Shown piece by piece: positions 5,830 through 7,572 of a stretch of 7,572 bases of DNA. This DNA comes from a bacterium (GTDB lineage Bacteria; Bdellovibrionota; FAC87; UBA2466), in NCBI GenBank assembly GCA_022842225.1, contig JALHPX010000147.1:1-7572 (forward strand), given 5' to 3'. Position numbers and translations under genes: made by a program. The stretch's first letter is position 1; every line of letters starts with the position of its first letter. The notes beneath the pieces are model-generated. The model was not told the DNA's origin and made no database searches. It was given only the letters and a program-made list of their open reading frames with translations.

Positions 5830-5847
5830 GGGAAAGCTAGTTTACCC
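5830..5847. promoter_or_regulatory. 18-base imperfect palindrome, candidate operator
   Basis: The sequence follows GGG-n-AA-n-CTAG-n-TT-n-CCC, symmetric at 14 of 18 positions around CTAG. It occupies the 63-base gap between the lipoprotein gene (minus) and the 333-residue gene (plus), abutting the lipoprotein's ribosome site. Dyad symmetry of this size in a divergent gap is typical of a dimeric repressor site, but no regulator gene is in the window. Confidence 0.4.
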
Positions 5848-5867
5848 AACAGAGCTGCTAAAGGGAA

Positions 5868-5873
5868 AGGGAG
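5868..5873 (+). promoter_or_regulatory. Ribosome binding site selecting a TTG start
   Basis: AGGGAG lies seven bases before the TTG at 5881. The next in-frame ATG (5893) would be 19 bases away, too far, so the TTG is preferred as start of the 333-residue protein. Confidence 0.7.
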
Positions 5874-5880
5874 CATTAGT

Positions 5881-6882
5881 TTGAAGTTACGGATGTGGAA
5901 ACTCATTTTTGCCGCTTCCTGTATGAGCCTAGTGTTGAATGCGAGCAACGCTTATGGCGGCCTTTGGGAAACCTGTAGGGGTTGGATGCGGAGCATAGCA
6001 AAACCCTTTCAAAGCTCTGAGCAAAAGAAATTCGACGCGCTCCTTGCGCCCATTCAGGCGCAGCCCTTTAGAGCAGAGGGGGTGGGCGATATTCGCGCGG
6101 CTCATAGAGACACCTTCTTAGGATCGATTCCGATCACTCTGGAAGGAATCACCGGAAAAACCTATTACGCTTTTGAGCCGGGAAAGGCAGGTGACCCGGC
6201 CCTGCTCCCCATAAAACTCGACCCGAAAGAAATTCCGGCTGGCAGCTGGCCGTACGTGGCCAAAGATTATGCATTTGATAAGGGCGATCTAGAGGATCTG
6301 CAAAGCACGCTGCGGGTCCGAGATCAGATGATGGAGCTGGGCAAGAACGGAAAGGGTCCCGAAGTTGTAGCCTGGGACGTGAAACCCGATCCCAAAAACC
6401 CCAAGAAGCGTTTCGTGTTGCGAGTGGTGACTAAAAATCTCGCCCACGGACCAGACATAGTAGCCGCCGGTTCTTTACTGGATGTAAGCCTTGTGCTTCG
6501 GCGTCTACCGCCGGCGGCGCAAAAAGCGGCTTTGGTGGATCTCCTGAAAATTCAATGCAGCCACGATGACCCAGGAATTCAGAATACCTACTTAGTCGTT
6601 CGCAAAGACGTTAATGCGCCTATGGGGCAAAGTGTGTCTGCCTTTCACATCGATGTCGGCGTGGACAGAGGGATATTGCAAGCCATTCTCCCCGGCGTTG
6701 CCGAAGAGCGACAGAGCACTCCGGCGCAGCGCTTTGCGACTTTACAGGAAACGATGCTTCGCTATCTTCCGAGCTTACCAAGGAATTCAAACGGATTGGT
6801 GGTAACAGCCGTAGATGTCTTGGGAGACACGGAATTGGCTCGCCAAGTGGATCGTGAACTGGCGGAAGGCGCTACCAGGTAG
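5881..6882 (+). CDS. Exported protein of unknown function
   Basis: 333 residues that I do not recognise. It has a Sec signal peptide: 'MKLRMWK', a hydrophobic stretch about 8-19, and a likely cut after 'NASNA' (24). Cys14 lies inside the hydrophobic core, not at its end, so this is not a lipoprotein. The mature part has a short helical start, a Gly/Pro-rich middle with many strands ('TFLGSIPITLEGITGKTYYA', 78-97), a Lys/Pro-rich turn 'DVKPDPKNPKKRFVL' (166-180), and a strand 'SAFHIDVGVDRG' (253-264). A helical segment with 'PAQRFATLQETMLRYL' (281-296) follows, then a charged end. Only two cysteines (32, 226) are expected after cleavage. It starts with TTG, as set by AGGGAG seven bases upstream. 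Its 3' end overlaps the convergent SDR-like gene by 11 bases. It is close to the EndoU-like gene and, like it, exported and started by a rare codon, but no shared domain is visible. Confidence 0.85.
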   Translation: MKLRMWKLIFAASCMSLVLNASNAYGGLWETCRGWMRSIAKPFQSSEQKKFDALLAPIQAQPFRAEGVGDIRAAHRDTFLGSIPITLEGITGKTYYAFEPGKAGDPALLPIKLDPKEIPAGSWPYVAKDYAFDKGDLEDLQSTLRVRDQMMELGKNGKGPEVVAWDVKPDPKNPKKRFVLRVVTKNLAHGPDIVAAGSLLDVSLVLRRLPPAAQKAALVDLLKIQCSHDDPGIQNTYLVVRKDVNAPMGQSVSAFHIDVGVDRGILQAILPGVAEERQSTPAQRFATLQETMLRYLPSLPRNSNGLVVTAVDVLGDTELARQVDRELAEGATR

Positions 6883-7572
6883 TAGGGGCGTAATCCTTTA
6901 GAAATTTGCCCCACAGATGATTTCCCGTCAGCAAGCCTGAGAAAAACGGATCGCAAACGCGCGCGGCACCATCGACGATATCCAGTGGCGGCTGAAAATC
7001 GTGCTCTTCTTGTTTGCGTTGCGAGAGTTGCGCCGGATCTTCGTCCGTTACCCAGCCTGTATCGACGGCATTCATAAAGATTCCGTCCTTGGCGTAATCG
7101 GGCGCCGAAGTCAGCGTCATCATATTGAGTGCTGCCTTGGCCATATTGGTGTGAGGGTGTTTGTCGGTCTTGGTGAAGCGCGTGAACTTACCTTCCATCG
7201 CCGACACATTCACAATGTGTTTGTCGCCCGTCTTGTGGCGCAGCATCAGCGGCTTTAATTTCGAGCACAGAATAAAAGGCGCGATCGAATTAACTAACTG
7301 CACTTCGACGAGTTCCGGCGTCGGCACATCCGCTAAGGTCATGCGCCAGCTATTCATCTTGCGCAGATCCACCTGCTGGAGATCGGCGTCCGTTTTGCCT
7401 TCCGGGAAATATTCCGCATCTGCCGCGTTATCGTCGACACCATGGCGAATCTGAGACATCAACGCGGGCACTCGCAGTCCGATTGCGGCGCCCTTAAGCG
7501 CCAACTCGGAAACCCAAGCGTCTTTTTCCATCTCCAGCCGCAGGCCCTGGCCGGGATCGCTCATCCCCGCCG
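6872..7572 (-). CDS. C-terminal part of an SDR-like protein, cut by the window edge
   Basis: The frame stays open through base 7572, so the ATG at 7564 is probably an internal methionine and the true start lies to the right. The visible part is the second half of a short-chain dehydrogenase/reductase Rossmann fold. Numbered from that Met: 'PTPELVEVQLVNSIAPF' (81-97) with the alpha-4 Asn at 92, 'HIVNVSAMEG' (116-125) with Ser121, 'HTNMAKAALNMMT' (138-150) with Lys143, and 'MNAVDTGWVTDEDP' (164-177) after the active site. The NAD(P)-binding Gly motif is off the edge. The usual active-site YxxxK reads TNMAK, with Thr139 where Tyr should be. I recall an SDR subfamily sharing 'HPHTNMAKAALNMMT' in bacteria and eukaryotes, so this looks inherited, not a sequence error. 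Substrate unknown. The stop falls within the end of the convergent 333-residue gene (11-base overlap). Confidence 0.85.
   Translation of the reverse strand, partial: AGMSDPGQGLRLEMEKDAWVSELALKGAAIGLRVPALMSQIRHGVDDNAADAEYFPEGKTDADLQQVDLRKMNSWRMTLADVPTPELVEVQLVNSIAPFILCSKLKPLMLRHKTGDKHIVNVSAMEGKFTRFTKTDKHPHTNMAKAALNMMTLTSAPDYAKDGIFMNAVDTGWVTDEDPAQLSQRKQEEHDFQPPLDIVDGAARVCDPFFSGLLTGNHLWGKFLKDYAPTTW

Noticed and set aside
5893..5919. ATG at 5893 as start of the 333-residue protein
   Set aside because: It is 19 bases from the AGGGAG site, while TTG at 5881 is seven bases away and gives a better basic signal-peptide start.
5920..5925. Lipobox at Cys14 of the 333-residue protein ('FAASC')
   Set aside because: The cysteine sits in the middle of the hydrophobic core and the signal peptide continues beyond it.

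Overview
The window looks like a chromosomal segment of a Gram-negative bacterium of roughly 50-55% G+C. Type IV pilus retraction ATPase, RecA, PgpA, Sec signal peptides and a lipoprotein all point to a diderm. The pgpA-recA-pilT arrangement and the many small exported proteins of unknown function would fit a Bdellovibrionota-like or other former deltaproteobacterial lineage. That placement is an inference from memory; no marker here proves it.

Layout. (1) 1-146 is the 3' end of a plus-strand gene entering from the left, with a weak resemblance to the tail of an acyl-adenylate-forming enzyme. (2) 143-2993 is a compact minus-strand run read right to left: pgpA (phosphatidylglycerophosphatase A), then recA, then pilT. 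recA and pilT overlap by 65 bases in different frames, so RecA's last 21 residues and PilT's first 20 or so share DNA. (3) 3054-3689 (minus) encodes an exported protein with a START/SRPBCC-like lipid-binding fold. (4) 3690-3871 is a divergent control region. (5) 3872-6882 is an island of three exported proteins: a 532-residue secreted protein whose C-terminal half carries an EndoU-type RNase-like domain (plus), a 114-residue lipoprotein (minus), and a 333-residue exported protein I do not recognise (plus). The last two diverge from a 63-base gap holding an 18-base imperfect palindrome. (6) 6872-7572 (minus) is the C-terminal part of a short-chain dehydrogenase/reductase-like protein that runs off the right edge and lacks the usual catalytic tyrosine.

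How it fits together. The left block is housekeeping: phospholipid synthesis, recombination and pilus retraction. Sharing a transcript between RecA and PilT is at least compatible with coupling DNA uptake to recombination. The middle block is the accessory part. The EndoU-like exported protein is the best candidate for something undescribed: its 'FPKSW' and 'TAFP' landmarks are clear, but the histidines expected just before 'FPKSW' are not visible, so it may be a divergent or degenerate nuclease fold. Gene packing is extreme: all three convergent gene pairs either overlap (by 4 and 11 bases) or are separated by only 2 bases.
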